DNA from: Candidatus Heimdallarchaeota archaeon LC_3
Lineage (GTDB): Archaea; Asgardarchaeota; Heimdallarchaeia; Hodarchaeales; LC-3
Assembly: GCA_001940645.1 (NCBI GenBank)
Contig: MDVS01000024.1
Location: forward strand, 1 to 64,000
DNA length: 64,000 bases
Reading direction: 5' to 3'
Positions 1 through 9,234 of the stretch are shown here, piece by piece. Made by a program: the position numbers and the translations under genes. The notes below the pieces were generated by a model that saw only the letters and a program-made list of their open reading frames with translations, was not told the origin of the DNA and ran no database searches. Position 1 is the first letter of the stretch, and each line of letters starts with the position of its first letter.

Positions 1-20
1 ACTCGAGTTGCACTTTTTAA
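1..20 (+). repeat. Left terminal inverted repeat of IS4-type element
   Basis: ACTCGAGTTGCACTTTTTAA pairs with the repeat at 1347-1366. It is the first sequence in the window, so further bases of the repeat could lie outside. Confidence 0.8.
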
Positions 21-80
21 TCTCTTGAATTTTTCGGTTATTTACATCTTTCATTTCTCCTTGATTTCAAAATTCTCTTA

Positions 81-1322
81 TCAATTACGTTTAATATATT
101 CTTCATGAAAGTCATTAGCCCATGTTGGACATCCAGGAATGTTTTCACCTTCTTGACTTTCAAAAAAGACTGAAATTTTCCAGACAGAGAACGTAAACCC
201 TAGAAGCATGAGAAAACCATTAACAATCCACATATCACGGCTTTGACACTTACCAATATTAAATTGTTGCTTGATTTCTCTGTGACATACTTCAATAATC
301 CATCTAAAAGTGTAATCACGATAAATGGTTCTTGGATCTGGCATATGTTTACGTTTAGGGTTAACCATGATAAATTTCGGATTTTTATATTTTTCACTCT
401 TGTATCCATAGATTATGCTCTGTCCTCCTGCTTTTAAGGTCACAAATGCTTTTTTATAGAAAATACGTTCACCAGACGTTGGATGAGTAAAAAAAGACCA
501 CTTTTCAAAGTCACCCATAAACTTGACTATTTGTTCGTATTTTACAAAACGCGTACGTTTACGACCTCTTGTCTGTTCATTGGCTTTCTTTTTAGCATCA
601 TGATCAACTTTCTGAACAGAATAATTACTTTTACCATCTATTCGATAATCTAGACTCAATTTCTGTAAAGAAGAACGAAATTCATATGGACTGTACCAGG
701 AGTCAGCTTCAATGATGATGCGTTGTCTTGAGATACCTTGTATGTCTGTCACATTAATAAATGATTGAATCATGGTTATTGCTGCTTCATTCTTAAGATC
801 TTGCTGCTTAACCTTTTTAGAAAGTTTTTTTGTCGGCTTGGTCGTAGATGTGAGAAGCCAAGGGATGAACAAAAGTACTTTCCCATCCACTTCTAACACT
901 AGGTTTACAAGGCATAATGCACGTGTTTGACGCTTGGAACTATGATTATACCATCGAAGAGAAGCAAATATCTTTTGTCCTGATTTTTCGACTAATGTGT
1001 CATCGATAATAAGATAAAGCTTTTTGTGGTTACCTATACTGGTAAGAACATCTTTAAGTAGTGCTTTCATGACCTTTCGTTGGATGAAAGAATATTTTTT
1101 TAATAATCTTGCTAAATAATTACGACCTATTCTTCGTCCAAGCCTAGTAGAGAGGCTAGAAAGACTGAAAGAAGATGAACCTATGAGAGCAGAGATAATT
1201 TCCCATAGAGCTTCATGATCACGTTTGGTCAGACAAGAAGATTTTTCAAGGTACAAGAAGAACTTTTTTTGAAAGGAGTTGGTTATTTCGGTCATTTTTA
1301 CTCGAAATAAAGAAGTAACCAA
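81..1322 (-). CDS. IS4 family DDE transposase
   Basis: Cut-and-paste transposase of 413 aa that would move the surrounding element. The DDE triad is visible. The first Asp is in LIIDDTL (D107/D108) and the second in EADSWYSP (D207). The Glu is in the IS4 signature Y-x2-R-x3-E-x6-K (Y337, R340, E344, K351). The N-terminal 100 residues are basic and helical, consistent with DNA binding. The frame is intact from start to stop and lies between both inverted repeats, so the copy looks recent and possibly active. Subfamily (IS4, IS701 or ISH3) cannot be settled by eye. Confidence 0.9.
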   Translation of the reverse strand: MVTSLFRVKMTEITNSFQKKFFLYLEKSSCLTKRDHEALWEIISALIGSSSFSLSSLSTRLGRRIGRNYLARLLKKYSFIQRKVMKALLKDVLTSIGNHKKLYLIIDDTLVEKSGQKIFASLRWYNHSSKRQTRALCLVNLVLEVDGKVLLFIPWLLTSTTKPTKKLSKKVKQQDLKNEAAITMIQSFINVTDIQGISRQRIIIEADSWYSPYEFRSSLQKLSLDYRIDGKSNYSVQKVDHDAKKKANEQTRGRKRTRFVKYEQIVKFMGDFEKWSFFTHPTSGERIFYKKAFVTLKAGGQSIIYGYKSEKYKNPKFIMVNPKRKHMPDPRTIYRDYTFRWIIEVCHREIKQQFNIGKCQSRDMWIVNGFLMLLGFTFSVWKISVFFESQEGENIPGCPTWANDFHEEYIKRN

Positions 1323-1346
1323 CTTCTTTTCTACATTTTCGTAAAC

Positions 1347-1366
1347 TCAAAAAATGCAAGTCGAGT
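1347..1366 (-). repeat. Right terminal inverted repeat of IS4-type element
   Basis: Read on the minus strand it is ACTCGACTTGCATTTTTTGA, matching bases 1-20 with a few mismatches. It lies about 25 bases upstream of the transposase start, as expected for the promoter-proximal end. Confidence 0.8.
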
Positions 1367-1424
1367 AATAACAAATTCAAATATTATTTTTAGCTAGATC
1401 AATATTTTGGATGCGAAATTTTAA

Positions 1425-2771
1425 TTACACGTCATTCATTAGTGTTTCAATATCTTTTATAGTTTTAGGAACTTCGCTTGTTAAATCTTCATATCCTTCC
1501 TCAGTGATTAATATATCATCTTCAATCCTAACTCCTATTCCTTTCAATTTTTTGGGAATATCTTTAATATGAGGTTGAAAATACAATCCAGGTTCAACAG
1601 TCAAAATCATACCAGGTTCTAATATTCGACTGTTAATGTTAGACAAATCCTTTTTATTTTTTAGGTAACAATAATTTCCTGAATCATGTGTTTCTAAACC
1701 TAGCCAGTGACTTGTCCGGTGCATATAATACGGTTTAAATTGTTCTTCTCTGATCAATTTGTCCATTTCATCTTTTAATATACCCAATTGCACTAGTCCT
1801 TTGGTTATTGTTTTTAATGCTTCTTCGTGAACTGAAAGAAAAGAATTACCAGGTTTACATCGTTGAATTGCTTTTAATTGTGATTCTAATACTATGTTGT
1901 AAACTTCAATTTGTATATCTGAAAATTTGCCATTTACTGGATAAGTTCTTGTTATATCTGAACAATAATGATTATATTCCGTTCCAGCATCAATAAGAAA
2001 TAAATCTCCATCTTTTAAAAGGTCAGTATTTCTTGTATAGTGTAATATTGTTGCATTTTCTCCCGTAGCACATATAGAAGGATAAGATGGATGTAAACCT
2101 CCTTTAGAAAGGAATTTCTGTTCTACTTTTGATTGAATTTGGTATTCAAATAAATCAGGCTTTATGTATTTCATTCCTTCAATATGACCTTGTGCTGCTA
2201 TTTTACACGACTTCTTTAAGTTGTTTAATTCTAATTTATCTTTAACCAGTCTTAATTCATGAACGATTTGATTTGAATTAATTATTTCCCTTGGACCTAT
2301 GTAATTTCTAGGTATATTACGTGAAGCAGATTTATAAGCTTCTAAAAAGCGATTATCATAATTTTCATTTATTCCGAAGCTATAATAAATCGTAAAGCAA
2401 TTTTTAAACAGCTCTTCAATCTTTTTGTCGAATTCTTCATTTGAGAATGCTTCATCTACTTTAAAATTATTTTTTGCACCCTCTGGACCATATCTCCTTC
2501 CAGTCCATGTTTCTTTGTCTTGATCTTTTGGTAATACAGAGAGATAACATTTATTAACATCATTTTTTGATAATAAGAGGACTGTATCTTCTTCGGAATA
2601 TCCTGAAAGATATACTAAATCTGAATTTGGTTTATATTTATTATCTGTATCATTAGATCTTTTTGAACTAGGATTAGGGGATATCATTAAAATAGAATTT
2701 TCTTTCATTTGGTTAAATGTTTTGTTTCTTCTTTCTTGAATAAATTCTAATTCTTTTGAATCAATTTGCAT
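1425..2771 (-). CDS. pepP: Xaa-Pro aminopeptidase (aminopeptidase P, M24B)
   Basis: Cytosolic metallopeptidase that removes an N-terminal residue preceding proline. The 448 aa show an AMP_N-type domain (about 1-165) and a pita-bread catalytic domain. The dinuclear metal ligands are visible: D261 in LIDAGTEY, D272 in SDITRTYP, H355 in HRTSHWLGLETHD, E393 in TVEPGLYF and E417 in VRIEDDILIT. H244 and H362 are the usual accessory histidines. The length matches bacterial PepP (about 440 aa). It is a single gene, divergent from the FtsX-type gene, and the start at 2771 lies in the only open frame. No oddities were seen. Confidence 0.9.
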   Translation of the reverse strand: MQIDSKELEFIQERRNKTFNQMKENSILMISPNPSSKRSNDTDNKYKPNSDLVYLSGYSEEDTVLLLSKNDVNKCYLSVLPKDQDKETWTGRRYGPEGAKNNFKVDEAFSNEEFDKKIEELFKNCFTIYYSFGINENYDNRFLEAYKSASRNIPRNYIGPREIINSNQIVHELRLVKDKLELNNLKKSCKIAAQGHIEGMKYIKPDLFEYQIQSKVEQKFLSKGGLHPSYPSICATGENATILHYTRNTDLLKDGDLFLIDAGTEYNHYCSDITRTYPVNGKFSDIQIEVYNIVLESQLKAIQRCKPGNSFLSVHEEALKTITKGLVQLGILKDEMDKLIREEQFKPYYMHRTSHWLGLETHDSGNYCYLKNKKDLSNINSRILEPGMILTVEPGLYFQPHIKDIPKKLKGIGVRIEDDILITEEGYEDLTSEVPKTIKDIETLMNDV

Positions 2772-2964
2772 GATGAAATACCTTTAAAATATAGTTAATA
2801 ATTATTCTTCTAAAGTATAATACTTGGAAGAATGTTTTCCCTCTTAGAAGATCAATGCAGTTTTTCAACAATGTTTTACTTAAATTCACAAAAGAAGCTT
2901 GTTATTAATATAAACTTGAGTGATAAGTTATTTAAATCTCAAATATGAATTTGATAATATTAAA

Positions 2965-5900
2965 ATGAGAATCTCTAATAAAAAGTTTATTTTATTATTT
3001 GTTTGCTTTTTAACTATTTTTAGTCGGAATAATATTTCTTCTGGGGTAACAAACGAAACTAAGGTAGATGACGAACTTTTTAAACAATTGAATATTAACA
3101 TCTTTATTGAAAAATATATTGACAATCCATTGAAATTCAAAAAAGATATTTATAGTTTCTATTCGAAATACTCAAGTCTGGATATTGAAGTACAGAGTTC
3201 TAATCTAGTGTTATTAAATGGAACAACAGAAAACCTAGAGAATTCTTCTCAACGACTTGGTTTTCCAAATACAGCAATTATTATTTTTAACGTAAAAAAT
3301 CCAGTTTCAGATAACTTTTCCTTATCAACTTTTGTTGGTTTAGCTTCCATTGACCCATTTGGGAATTGGAATTTTAATTCTACGAGTCCGAATCCATTTG
3401 TAAAGATAACCTCGGGGAGTTATCTTTATTTAATGACTTTTTCTATCCAAGGATTAGATGATAGAGAAATTTTTGTTAGTAATTCCACTTTCATTGAAGT
3501 TCCTGGTGATAATTCAAATGATGATTTAGATAAAGAATTATTTACCATTAGACCAATACAAGGGACAAATTTGCGTTTAAATTTTATTCCTAGTACTAAT
3601 TTTGGATTATCTGGAATTAATCATATTTCAAATGATATAGATAACAATTATACTATTGCTGATACAGATGATTTAGCATCAGAATTAACTATTATGTCTT
3701 ATAATATAGAAAATGATAAAAAAACTAATTTGATACTTGTTCAAAAGATATTTTTTGCGAGTTGGGCCGGAGATCAAGGAATATCAGATATTATTCTCTA
3801 TCTTCCTAAGGATAAATTAATCAATGTAAAATTTGTTTTTCATAGTAGGGAAATTGGATGGGTTTCACAAGAAATTGGTCCAATTAATACGACGATAGGT
3901 ATTTCGGAAAAATTGCACACAGCTATTCTTCCAATTTTTATTGGTCAAAAATTGATTAACGAAACGCGAAGTTATGTATCAGAAATTGAAAAAGAAGGGT
4001 TAAATATAGATAATTACTTGAAAACTCTAAAATCTGCTGAAGATGATATGGTTAATGCAATATCTTATTGGGAAAAGAGTAATCCTAGCTTTTCTAATCG
4101 AGGAGAAATCCTGTGGGATCAAAATGGTGTTCAAGCTATATACTTCTCTGAGTTATCACTTGCTCAAATTAGTCGAGCTAGGAATATAATTGATATTGCC
4201 TATAGTGAATTGACAAACCAACCAATTGATGAATTTTTATTAAGCTTTTTTCTCCTAATTTCCTTTACTATCTACCTTGTTATACAAATTATGATCCATT
4301 CATCAAAAAAGAATTATTTCTTGCAACTTTTATTCGTCGTCATTTTTTTGATAAGTCTGTTTTATATCTATCCTCGAAGTGAAGATTATTTTATTTCTCA
4401 AGGTTTAAATGTCTTTGACATTATTTTTATACCCTATTTCATTTTATACATATTTTTGTATTTTGTTTTATTGCTTCTTATTTTTGGAGTGAACAAAATA
4501 ATTAAAGAAAAGCAGATCCTTTATTCATTTAAAACTTATCTTGATATATCTATTCGAAATTTGCGCCAAAGAAAGTTTAGGACTTTAATGACTGTCACTA
4601 CTTTAATGTTAGTTACTACTTCTTTTGTTTTGATAATTTCAGTATCATTTAAGGGAGATATTGTTTCTGATGGATACGATTTTGAATCAAATTATAATGG
4701 AATAGGAATTTTTAATGTTCAAGAAATAAAACTTGATTTTTTTTCATTTAAAATGGAATCTAGAGTTCCGATACAAGCTGAAACTTTGATAAACGTAACT
4801 TTGGACTTAAATAGTTACAATGACTTAAATGTTACATTTAGAGATCATATTGTTGATTTAGATACTTTCTCTCAAGATCAAATTGAAGTTATTATCTTTA
4901 AAACAAATGTGCTTAATATACCAATTCCGAGTGAAAATAAAAGTTTAGGAAATTATTGGGCAGTTACACCCGCAGCTGAGAAGTCTATATCTGGAATGGA
5001 TGATCATTTAGTAGAAGGAACTTGGTTGAATGATACATTCAATCTAAATGAGCTTTCTGCTAGTGAAGTAGTCATTCCAGAAGCATTGGCGCTGGAAATG
5101 GGATTAGAGTTAAATGACATTCTTTTCTTTCAATTTCAGATGTCTGGAATTGAAACAAATGCATTATTATCTGTTGTTGGTATAATTAATGATGATTTTC
5201 ATAGAGTACTAAATGTTGATGGAAATTTCTTGAACATAAACAATTACGTTTGGGAAAATTCATCTAATGGTAGATTCAGCATGCAAAATAAAGGACATAT
5301 TGAATCTAATCAAGTCATTATCCTTAATTTTAATTGGTGGAGAATAGCACGTGCTGATTCAATTAATCGTGCTTCCTCAAATATAGTGAATGTTGCTAAG
5401 ACTGCTCCTGCTGAAATAATTATAGAACCACTTTCAGATTTAACAAGTAATCTATATCTTGGAGAAGAATTAGCTAATAGATTAAATCCTATACAGGTTT
5501 ATTTGGCATACGATAATAAGTGGTTTAATTTTGAATGGCAAATTATTCGTATTGTCGAAGGAATAATCCCTCAAGTAATACCGTTATTATTATCAATTTT
5601 TATTATATCACAAATAGTTGTCAATTCTATTTGGGAGAGACAAGATGAATTCAAGTTATATACCATATTGGGAATAAGATCTCATAATTTATTAGGAATG
5701 ATAGTATTAGAATTCATAATTTTGGGTGTGATTGCTGGGGGATTTGGATATTTCCTTTCTCTTATTTCCTTTCCTATAATAAAAGATTTTTTACCTATTT
5801 TTGGTTTAGATATTGGTGATTTCCTAACACAAAAATTCAATGTTACATACATATTTTTAGCTTTAGGTATTAGTGTTTTTACATGTATTTTTGGATCTAT

Positions 5901-6201
5901 CCCTTTAATTTATATCTTTTACAAGAAATTTTCTCCAAAAAAAATTATCTCAAATGAAAAAACATCAAATTTATTAGTCTATCCAAGACTTTTAAAGTCA
6001 AAAACACATTTTGATAAACTAATCTCTTTTTTGGAAATTGAAAAAATTGATTGGACATCGGACATCTTCAATTCAGATAATAATGTTATTATAAAGAGAA
6101 TTATTATGGATGTAGGCCAAAAATATCTTATTTATTACCCCTCAAAAATGCAAAAGAAAATTATGTTATTGAATTTTTTAGAAACTGAAATTTTTACTTG
6201 A
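2965..6201 (+). CDS. Large FtsX-type membrane protein (MacB/FtsX permease family)
   Basis: Membrane protein of about 1078 aa. I chose the ATG at 2965 rather than the GTG at 2920 because it puts a hydrophobic signal/anchor (ILLFVCFLTIF) at the extreme N-terminus. An extracytoplasmic region of about 400 aa follows, then several transmembrane helices (about 440-535). Then comes the FtsX plan: one helix after RKFRTLMTVTTLMLV, an extracytoplasmic loop of about 290 aa, and three C-terminal helices. Family members are subunits of ABC exporters or of mechanotransmission complexes. No ABC ATPase gene is adjacent, so any partner is encoded elsewhere. The last roughly 90 residues are a cytosolic tail I do not recognise. 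Confidence 0.7.
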   Translation: MRISNKKFILLFVCFLTIFSRNNISSGVTNETKVDDELFKQLNINIFIEKYIDNPLKFKKDIYSFYSKYSSLDIEVQSSNLVLLNGTTENLENSSQRLGFPNTAIIIFNVKNPVSDNFSLSTFVGLASIDPFGNWNFNSTSPNPFVKITSGSYLYLMTFSIQGLDDREIFVSNSTFIEVPGDNSNDDLDKELFTIRPIQGTNLRLNFIPSTNFGLSGINHISNDIDNNYTIADTDDLASELTIMSYNIENDKKTNLILVQKIFFASWAGDQGISDIILYLPKDKLINVKFVFHSREIGWVSQEIGPINTTIGISEKLHTAILPIFIGQKLINETRSYVSEIEKEGLNIDNYLKTLKSAEDDMVNAISYWEKSNPSFSNRGEILWDQNGVQAIYFSELSLAQISRARNIIDIAYSELTNQPIDEFLLSFFLLISFTIYLVIQIMIHSSKKNYFLQLLFVVIFLISLFYIYPRSEDYFISQGLNVFDIIFIPYFILYIFLYFVLLLLIFGVNKIIKEKQILYSFKTYLDISIRNLRQRKFRTLMTVTTLMLVTTSFVLIISVSFKGDIVSDGYDFESNYNGIGIFNVQEIKLDFFSFKMESRVPIQAETLINVTLDLNSYNDLNVTFRDHIVDLDTFSQDQIEVIIFKTNVLNIPIPSENKSLGNYWAVTPAAEKSISGMDDHLVEGTWLNDTFNLNELSASEVVIPEALALEMGLELNDILFFQFQMSGIETNALLSVVGIINDDFHRVLNVDGNFLNINNYVWENSSNGRFSMQNKGHIESNQVIILNFNWWRIARADSINRASSNIVNVAKTAPAEIIIEPLSDLTSNLYLGEELANRLNPIQVYLAYDNKWFNFEWQIIRIVEGIIPQVIPLLLSIFIISQIVVNSIWERQDEFKLYTILGIRSHNLLGMIVLEFIILGVIAGGFGYFLSLISFPIIKDFLPIFGLDIGDFLTQKFNVTYIFLALGISVFTCIFGSIPLIYIFYKKFSPKKIISNEKTSNLLVYPRLLKSKTHFDKLISFLEIEKIDWTSDIFNSDNNVIIKRIIMDVGQKYLIYYPSKMQKKIMLLNFLETEIFT

Positions 6202-6325
6202 AAAAAAAATGGTCAATAATTTATTTAAGTAAAAAAAAAATTATAAAGATATTTTAATAAAAAAGACTTTAAAAGATCATTTAACAGTTTGTAATTATTC
6301 ATTTATTCATTAATTTGGTGCTTTT

Positions 6326-7423
6326 GTGTCCACGACTGATCAAAATATTGACGATAACCAAAAGAAGGTAATAGAAGTAATAATTAATCATTATCATGAT
6401 AAAATTAGAGCTTCTATAGAACAAAACTTGAATACGTCGTTTGGTTCAATAAGCAAACAAAATATAGTTGGGTTTTTAAAACATCAAGGTGCTGGTGGAA
6501 CAACTTTTGTTTTAACTGCTGATTTTTACTCTTCTACTAATAATAAAGTAAGAGGAGGAATAGTTGTTAAATTTGCTAATGAATTAGATTTGGATGTTCG
6601 AAATGCTTTAGAGTTAAACAAACTATTAAAAAAACGACAAATTGAATGGAATAAAAATATTTCGACAAATATTTCTTCTAAAATGCCTTCTTTTGTTTTT
6701 TCTCCATTAGTCTTAGGTACTCATCCAAAACAAAACGTCCTTGTTTTAGAATTTATCAATGGTGGAGTGCCATTACTGCATTCAGATTTTTCTGAGTCGA
6801 CTAAAAACCAAATATTGGGATATGCTTTAGCAAGACTACACGGATCTGAAGCTTACCCAACAGATATGAGGTTGTATGAACCTGTATTCAATGTTCTCGA
6901 AACTTTCTTTCCAGATGAAAATGGTAGAAATGTCTTAAACCAATGGAAAGAATGGCTTTCCAATTCTAATGGAGGTGTCGAATATATACACGGGGATTCT
7001 CATTTAGATAATATCATGTATTCCGAAGTATCAAAATCTTTAGCTTGGATCGATGCGTTACTCATACCTAATGGTGAACGTTTTGATGATTTAACCTATG
7101 CTATGTCACATATAATTCAGGAAAGACTTATTTTCCTAGTTGAATCAAATCCAAACGAATCTAGTAGAAAAATTCTTAATATGGTGTTAGGAGAAGTTGC
7201 AAGCACAATTGTTCCTCAAATGTTAACCACGTATATGAGAACTGCAAATATATCAGGTTTATATAAAGATGTTATACCCTTGGATTTCTTTTTGGGATTA
7301 CATTTAATTGTGAGGAGCCAAATGTTTGCCAATACTGTTGTTGAAAAAATATTAGTTACGATCGGAAAAGAACTTATTCTTGAAAGACCATTAGTTAAAA
7401 TGTTGGGGCTTGAAAAGGAATAA
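6326..7423 (+). CDS. Aminoglycoside/choline kinase-like phosphotransferase
   Basis: Protein-kinase-fold small-molecule kinase of 365 aa. The catalytic loop is IHGDSHLDNIMY (D224 as base, N229 as Mg ligand), the usual H-G-D-x-H-x-x-N of APH and choline kinases. LAWIDALL (D243) takes the place of the DFG-type Asp. A glycine-rich loop is visible at GAGGTTFVLTA (55-65), with VVKF as the likely lysine strand. The substrate cannot be predicted; the family covers antibiotics, choline, homoserine and fructosamine. The GTG start is preceded by GGTG at good spacing. It stands alone between its neighbours. Confidence 0.75.
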   Translation: MSTTDQNIDDNQKKVIEVIINHYHDKIRASIEQNLNTSFGSISKQNIVGFLKHQGAGGTTFVLTADFYSSTNNKVRGGIVVKFANELDLDVRNALELNKLLKKRQIEWNKNISTNISSKMPSFVFSPLVLGTHPKQNVLVLEFINGGVPLLHSDFSESTKNQILGYALARLHGSEAYPTDMRLYEPVFNVLETFFPDENGRNVLNQWKEWLSNSNGGVEYIHGDSHLDNIMYSEVSKSLAWIDALLIPNGERFDDLTYAMSHIIQERLIFLVESNPNESSRKILNMVLGEVASTIVPQMLTTYMRTANISGLYKDVIPLDFFLGLHLIVRSQMFANTVVEKILVTIGKELILERPLVKMLGLEKE

Positions 7424-7692
7424 TTAATTATTATTTCTATTATTTAATATTGATTTTAAACTTTCACTAATTATATAGTGTGATATTCGAATACTCATTT
7501 TCAAAAATTCTTCTAAATTGGTTAATAGTCTATCACTGAAATATTAAAAAGACCATAATCTTAATTATCAAATATACAATTTCGATTATATATTAATTAA
7601 AACAAGGATGAATAAATATATTGAATAAAATTTTATTAATAAAATATATTCTTTCTTATTTCAAAATAAGGATAGTTTGAGGAAAGGTAATA

Positions 7693-8469
7693 ATGTCAGA
7701 TAAGAGAATGAAATTAATTTTAGCATATAGTTCAGATCGTGATGATTTTTTTCCAATTGAATCAGAAGAACTTGATATGAAAGTTAATACGTATTTAATA
7801 ATTAATGAAATAGAGGAAAAATCTACACTTTCTTTTCCTGAAAGTGCTAGTTTAATTCAAAAAAGAACAATTGAGAGGCGAGTATCCTCATATCTAAAAG
7901 TTGGTTATCCAATAGGAGACAAAGGGTTACGTATTGGTGCAAATTTCCCTTTGGAAAAAGTTGGTGCTGAAACTGTCTTACCAGATATATTAAAAACTCA
8001 TGGTCATTCATTTGGTAAATCTAGATTACAAAGAGACGAAATACCTGATTATGTGGAACAAGAAGATACTTATGATGTTGTTCCTGGATCTACTGCAATA
8101 CAACCAATGGCAAGGGGATCTTCTGAAAAATTAGTCAAAAAAAGGGAAGGAGAAGTACATTTAAAATCCATACCAAAAGGAAAAACAACTCCTCAAAAAT
8201 CCTCACCCGAACCTGAACCCGCACCCGAACCTAAACCAGAATACACCAAAACACTACAGCCCACGAGTTCAGACAAAGAAGGTACGGATAATGAAATCTT
8301 TGCTTTAGGGCAATTTGTAGATCAATTTATAAGAGAAGGTAAGCTTGTCATGGTGCATTTGGAAGAAGGTAAATATAAAATTCAAACCCTAAAAAATGTT
8401 GCTTCTAGATTATCCTATGATTTGGACAAGCAATATGAAGTCGAAGGATCAGATTTATTTCAAAAATAA
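7693..8469 (+). CDS. Uncharacterised protein with Pro-Glu-rich linker
   Basis: I do not recognise this 258-aa soluble protein. Residues 1-110 look folded and include a Gly-rich segment (GYPIGDKGLRIGANFP). Residues 120-200 are a low-complexity linker with PEPEPAPEPKPE at its centre. The last 55 residues (from about DNEIFALGQF) form a second small acidic domain. A two-domain protein joined by a flexible arm suggests a scaffold or adaptor; this is inference only. AGGAAAGGTAATAATG gives a good ribosome site. There is a 270-base AT-rich spacer upstream and convergent transcription downstream. Confidence 0.6.
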   Translation: MSDKRMKLILAYSSDRDDFFPIESEELDMKVNTYLIINEIEEKSTLSFPESASLIQKRTIERRVSSYLKVGYPIGDKGLRIGANFPLEKVGAETVLPDILKTHGHSFGKSRLQRDEIPDYVEQEDTYDVVPGSTAIQPMARGSSEKLVKKREGEVHLKSIPKGKTTPQKSSPEPEPAPEPKPEYTKTLQPTSSDKEGTDNEIFALGQFVDQFIREGKLVMVHLEEGKYKIQTLKNVASRLSYDLDKQYEVEGSDLFQK

Positions 8470-8499
8470 ATTATCTTGAAAAAACTACTTTTTACTCTT

Positions 8500-9234
8500 T
8501 TAACCTTCTTTAGAGGTTTCTTTTCCTCCAGTCTGAATATTCAACATTGATTTCGAAATATCTGATCTGAAGTAAGCAATTACTGTAATAAAAATTAAAA
8601 TTAATAGGGGAAATGTCACTCCAGCTTTATCATCCAATAAATTTAAAACAATCCTATCAGATAAAATGATAAGAAACCACGAACCACTTAACATAATTGC
8701 AGTCATTGATAGCAAAAAGCCAACATGCTTATCAAGAAGAATTCTTAGATGGTTAAGTTCAGTAATCTGTAGTGATGAATAAGTTTGATAACCTTTGAAC
8801 ATGTCACCATAATAATGGATTATAATTGGAAGTTCATAAAAAAATAAGGCTGCACAGAATTTAAATGACAACCAGAATGGATTAATCTCATTTAAAATTA
8901 ACATTATTATGATGAATATAAACAAGAAAGTACCTACGCTGGGTTTAGATTTCAATATAAATATTATTAGTATTAAAGATACAAAAGAGATAATTATAAT
9001 GATAGCGTTGACAAAACCCTCTTCACGATTTGTGATAGATGGAAAAGAAACTAAAATATCTAGATAATTAAATATGGGAAGTGTAACTAAATATATTACT
9101 AAAAATATTGCTAGTATTTGAAGGAATGCTAGTCTTAGTTGTATGCTTCTTCGAATATTTTTGGAAAACAAAGTTTTTTCCACAGCATAATCAACAGACT
9201 CTTTATCACTCATCAAGATTTCATCACACTTCAT
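8500..9234 (-). CDS. Multi-pass membrane protein of the MoxR/DUF58 cluster
   Basis: Last gene of the minus-strand MoxR cluster; 244 aa with about six hydrophobic helices and a short charged N-terminus. I place the start at 9234 because that ATG overlaps the stop of the DUF58 gene as ATGA, the usual sign of translational coupling. The longer frame back to 9285 would run into DUF58. The family is not recognised. In such clusters the membrane partners are thought to help assemble or insert the surface complex serviced by the MoxR ATPase. Confidence 0.65.
   Translation of the reverse strand: MKCDEILMSDKESVDYAVEKTLFSKNIRRSIQLRLAFLQILAIFLVIYLVTLPIFNYLDILVSFPSITNREEGFVNAIIIIISFVSLILIIFILKSKPSVGTFLFIFIIIMLILNEINPFWLSFKFCAALFFYELPIIIHYYGDMFKGYQTYSSLQITELNHLRILLDKHVGFLLSMTAIMLSGSWFLIILSDRIVLNLLDDKAGVTFPLLILIFITVIAYFRSDISKSMLNIQTGGKETSKEG

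Larger units (their letters stand above)
1..1366 (-). mobile_element. IS4-type insertion sequence
   Basis: The element holds a single transposase gene on the minus strand, flanked by imperfect terminal inverted repeats of about 20 bp. The left repeat starts at base 1 (ACTCGAGTTGCACTTTTT). The right one, read as reverse complement from 1366, is ACTCGACTTGCATTTTTT, so 16 of the first 18 bases match. The left end coincides with the window edge, so the target-site duplication cannot be checked. Confidence 0.85.
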
